Program-made: the position numbers and the translations under genes
Shown: piece by piece, positions 61,459 through 64,000 of the stretch
How positions within the stretch are numbered: the first letter of the stretch is position 1
Layout: every line of letters begins with the position of its first letter
Notes under the pieces: generated by a model
What the model saw: only the letters and a program-made list of their open reading frames with translations
The model's database searches: none
What the model was told of the DNA's origin: nothing
NCBI RefSeq assembly: GCF_016595525.1
Contig: NZ_JAENII010000014.1
Span: forward strand, 62,001 to 126,000
From: Haloferula rosea
GTDB lineage: Bacteria; Verrucomicrobiota; Verrucomicrobiia; Verrucomicrobiales; Akkermansiaceae
DNA: 64,000 bases
Reading direction: 5' to 3'

Positions 61459-62982
61459 ATGAAAGCCATCCTTCTCGCACTCGCTCTTGCGCTTCCACTC
61501 CACGCGGCAAACACCCTGACCCCGGAAACCCCGGCACTCGCTCCCGACAAGACCGACAGCCCTGCCAACGAAGCCCTCGAGCTCTTCCGCCAAGGCCGCC
61601 ACCACTCCGCCGTCGCCGCAGCCCGGCCTCTCGCGGAGAAAGGTGACCCCGACGCCCTGTTCCTCCTCGCCTACGCGTCGGAGACCGGTCAGGGCACCGA
61701 GATCTCCCGCGAGAACGCCCTGAGCTTCTACCTGAAAGCCGCCGAAAAGGACCACAAGGAAGCCACCTACCGCCGCGCCCTGATCCTTCTGAATTCAGAG
61801 GACGACAAGGAACGGGAAGACGGAAAGAAGGCACTCGAAGACGCCGCCAAAACCGACCCGTCGACCGCCGGTCGCATCCTCGGCGAAGCATGGCTGCGCG
61901 GACTGATCACCAAAGAACCCGACTTCGAGAAGGGTGCCGAGTGGTGGACCACCGCCAGCGAAGCAGGCGACTCCACCTCCCTGCTCCTCCTCGCCCGCCT
62001 CTACAGCGGCGACTTCGGCTTCCGCGAAAAGGCCGACCTCGAGAAATCCGTCGCCCTTTACCGCAAGGCCGCCGGACTCGGTGAAGCCAGTGCCTACCTC
62101 CCACTCGGATCCCGCCTGCTCAATGGCGCCGAAGAGCAACGCAATGAAAAGGAAGGCCGCGAATGGCTCGCCAAGGCCATCAAAGAAGAACAATTCGCCG
62201 CCTACCTCGCCATCGGCGACTACGAGGAAAACGTCAAAAAGAACGGCAAGGCCGCACTGGATGCCTACCTCAAGGGGGCCGAAGCCGGACAGGTCGAGTG
62301 CATGCTCCGCTCCGCCCGATTCCTCTATCAGGGCATCGCCGGTGCCAAGGATCCGGAAGGCGGACGCAAGTGGCTCGACAAGGCCGCCGAAGCCGGCAGC
62401 CCGACCGCCCACTTCGAGATCGCGCGGCTCATCACCGAGGATGAGAAGCCCGACCTCATGAAACTCTACTCCCATCTCGCTGCCGCCGCCGATGGAGGAA
62501 TCGCCCTAGCCCAGAATGACCTCGGGCTGTTCTACCTCTCCGGCAAACTCGGCTTCGCCGATGCGCCCGCCGCCGCCGCCTGGTTCACCCGCGCTGCCAA
62601 GGTCGGTCACGCACCTGCCCAGAACAACCTGGCCACACTCTACGAACGCGGTCTTGGCGTCGACGTGAACCTGAACAACGCCGGCGAACTCTACAGCCTG
62701 GCCGCGAACCAAGGCCACGGCCCTGCGACCACCGCCCTCGCCCGCCTCTACGCAAACGGTGCCGGCACCCAGCCGAATCTCGTCAAGGCGTGGGCCCTCG
62801 CCACACTTGCCGTCGAGCGCGGTGACGAGGACGCCAAGAAGATCCTCGGCGAACTCTCGCCACGCCTCACACCCGATCTGCTCGAAAAGGCAGAGAAGGA
62901 ACTCGAGGCCATGAAAACGCCGAAATCGGAAGAAACTGCAGCGCCCGCCACCGAGGAAACCGACAAGAAGGACAAGGAATGA
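61459..62982 (+). CDS. Exported Sel1-repeat protein
   Basis: 507 residues with signal peptide MKAILLALALALPLHA. About ten Sel1-like (TPR-related) repeats run from residue ~35 to 460, with units such as GDPDALFLLAYASETGQG, AQNDLGLFYLSGKLGF and PAQNNLATLYERGLGV. An acidic, lysine-rich tail closes it. Sel1 proteins serve as scaffolds for protein interactions; the location is periplasmic by its signal. The role is not known. Confidence 0.9.
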   Translation: MKAILLALALALPLHAANTLTPETPALAPDKTDSPANEALELFRQGRHHSAVAAARPLAEKGDPDALFLLAYASETGQGTEISRENALSFYLKAAEKDHKEATYRRALILLNSEDDKEREDGKKALEDAAKTDPSTAGRILGEAWLRGLITKEPDFEKGAEWWTTASEAGDSTSLLLLARLYSGDFGFREKADLEKSVALYRKAAGLGEASAYLPLGSRLLNGAEEQRNEKEGREWLAKAIKEEQFAAYLAIGDYEENVKKNGKAALDAYLKGAEAGQVECMLRSARFLYQGIAGAKDPEGGRKWLDKAAEAGSPTAHFEIARLITEDEKPDLMKLYSHLAAAADGGIALAQNDLGLFYLSGKLGFADAPAAAAWFTRAAKVGHAPAQNNLATLYERGLGVDVNLNNAGELYSLAANQGHGPATTALARLYANGAGTQPNLVKAWALATLAVERGDEDAKKILGELSPRLTPDLLEKAEKELEAMKTPKSEETAAPATEETDKKDKE

Positions 62983-63007
62983 CCCCCGTTTCCCATCCCC
63001 CCGCGCC

Positions 63008-63658
63008 GTGAAGGTGCTCGTCACCGCCGGCCCCACCCGCGAGGCCCTCGACCCCGTCCGCTACCTGACGAATCGCTCGTCCGGGAAGATGGGCTACGCA
63101 CTCGCCCAAGCATTCGCCGAGGCCGGCCACGAAACCCTCCTCGTTTCCGGCCCGACCGAGCTCGACGTCCCATCCGGAGTCGACCTGCTGCCCGTAGAGT
63201 CGGCGCTGGAGATGTTCGACGCCGTCCGCCGCCACCTCTTCCGCATGGAGGCCGCCGTCTTCTGCGCCGCCGTCGCCGACTACCGCCCGGCGAAAGCCTC
63301 GGCCCAGAAAATGAAGAAGGGAGACGACAGCATCACCCTCGAGTTCGTCAAGAACCCCGACATCCTCGGCAGCGCCCGCAAGGAATTCGGCTTCCAAGGC
63401 ACCCTCGTCGGCTTCGCCGCCGAAACCCAGAACCTTGAGACCTACGCCCGCGCCAAACTGCTGCGGAAGGGCTGCGACCTGATCATCGGCAACGACGTCT
63501 CCAAAGCCGGCATCGGCTTCGACTCGGATCGCAACGAACTCCTGCTCGTCTATCCCGACCACAGCGAATCGCTGCCCGAAGACGAAAAACACCACCTCGC
63601 CCCGCGGTTGGTGCGCGAAATCGAAAGGCTTGAGGCCACGCGGAAGCAGTCAGCCTGA
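63008..63658 (+). CDS. coaB: Stand-alone CoaB-type phosphopantothenoylcysteine synthetase domain
   Basis: 216 residues corresponding to the second half of Dfp/CoaBC. It begins VLVTAGPTREALDPVRYLTNRSSGKMGYALA, has AAVADYRPA, KNPDIL, VGFAAET and DLIIGNDV, and lacks the N-terminal flavin decarboxylase (CoaC). It condenses 4'-phosphopantothenate with cysteine in coenzyme A synthesis. The start is GTG 63008. It overlaps the convergent cytochrome gene by 9 bases. Confidence 0.93.
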   Translation: MKVLVTAGPTREALDPVRYLTNRSSGKMGYALAQAFAEAGHETLLVSGPTELDVPSGVDLLPVESALEMFDAVRRHLFRMEAAVFCAAVADYRPAKASAQKMKKGDDSITLEFVKNPDILGSARKEFGFQGTLVGFAAETQNLETYARAKLLRKGCDLIIGNDVSKAGIGFDSDRNELLLVYPDHSESLPEDEKHHLAPRLVREIERLEATRKQSA

Positions 63659-64000
63659 CTTCTTCACCGCCAGCACGTAGGCCAGCACCGCCTGCTCATC
63701 CGCCGACTGCAGCCCGGCGTGCGAAATCATTTCCGGGACCGCATCCTCCCACTCGTCCTCGAAGAGATCCTTCGGAAGCATGTAGGCGTGGCATTCACCG
63801 CACTTCAGCATGTAGGTGACATGACCGCGCTGCAGCGTTTCCAGCGACGTCCCACTCGCCTTCGCCATCGCCGGAGTGGGGTTCGGAACCTCGGAAATCC
63901 CGCCTTCCGCCGGCTCATCCTCCGGCAGATCCCCCATGTTTCCCGTACTCGCTCCAGTCCCTGCCGTGCACGCCACCACCGCCATGGCCATCACACCCAT
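63650..64000 (-). CDS. c-type cytochrome lipoprotein (partial or edge-limited)
   Basis: 116 residues read to the right edge; the ATG at 64000 may be an internal Met, so the start may lie outside the window. A hydrophobic start with AVVACTAG resembles a lipobox. One heme site, CGECH, is at about residue 67, and a C-terminal helix QAVLAYVLAVKK follows. It is likely a small periplasmic electron carrier. Confidence 0.75.
   Translation of the reverse strand: MGVMAMAVVACTAGTGASTGNMGDLPEDEPAEGGISEVPNPTPAMAKASGTSLETLQRGHVTYMLKCGECHAYMLPKDLFEDEWEDAVPEMISHAGLQSADEQAVLAYVLAVKKSG

Noticed and set aside
59935-61755. A 606-residue minus-strand frame opposite the ppc gene
   Set aside because: It is antisense to PEP carboxylase, whose motifs are complete, and its composition (V, G, E-rich) is that of a shadow frame.

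Overview
The window reads as GC-rich (about 60-65 percent) chromosomal DNA of a Verrucomicrobiota bacterium, most likely of the Verrucomicrobiales. This rests on a PVC-style c-type cytochrome tail at the left edge, a fused LpxC-FabZ gene, a short RpoD-like sigma factor, a lysine-rich histone-like protein with a DUF2934 tail, and secreted proteins typical of the group. It is a Gram-negative cell with lipid A, outer-membrane barrels and an exopolysaccharide export line. I see no rRNA, prophage, insertion sequence or CRISPR array. Many start codons are preceded by pyrimidine-rich leaders rather than a Shine-Dalgarno motif, and GTG or TTG starts are common, so several starts are best guesses.

Layout. 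1-3.4 kb: a cytochrome c tail converges on an operon of an OmpA-like protein with a proline repeat tail, a HAD phosphatase and a membrane protein. 3.5-13.1 kb: histone-like protein, homoserine dehydrogenase, dienelactone hydrolase, SOUL lipoprotein, two thioredoxin-fold proteins, a PUR-type small protein, flavin reductase, tRNA-dihydrouridine synthase, MlaF and MlaD lipid-transport subunits, and a double CDGSH protein. 13.2-20.9 kb: GHL10-type glycoside hydrolase, inositol-phosphatase family protein, phytanoyl-CoA dioxygenase family protein, IspF, a porin, a HAD-IB phosphatase, an ADP-ribosylglycohydrolase and small secreted proteins.

20.9-25.7 kb is a hydroxyproline (or related D-amino/imino acid) catabolic cluster: epimerase, FAD dehydrogenase, 2-oxoglutarate-semialdehyde dehydrogenase and a PAS-AraC regulator. 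The expected deaminase is not in the window. 25.8-34 kb: a Skp-like chaperone pair, an AraC regulator with a C-terminal domain resembling the eukaryotic VHL beta domain, a sigma-70 factor, and an ABC exporter followed by two envelope proteins. 33.9-42.9 kb, minus strand: a train ending in YggS and DUF971, with Prc protease, PDZ protein, a Wza-like export protein, a Wzc-type tyrosine kinase, an outer-membrane barrel and a secreted protein.

42.9-64 kb: two divergent tRNA-Gly genes, Nif3, an RluA-type synthase, LpxC-FabZ, a NYN-domain protein and a GNAT-nitrilase fusion. These are followed by a tightly overlapping operon of two paralogous secretin-like proteins plus a divergent serpin-like protein, then a CPA2 antiporter divergent from a histidine/aspartate-rich outer-membrane protein. 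The right end holds DeoC with two aldehyde dehydrogenase genes (the second lacking the catalytic half), PEP carboxylase, a Sel1-repeat protein, a stand-alone CoaB-type protein and a partial cytochrome. The most unusual items are the AraC-VHL protein, the serpin/secretin-like operon, the His/Asp-rich barrel and the operator-like palindromes before the sigma factor and AraC-VHL genes.
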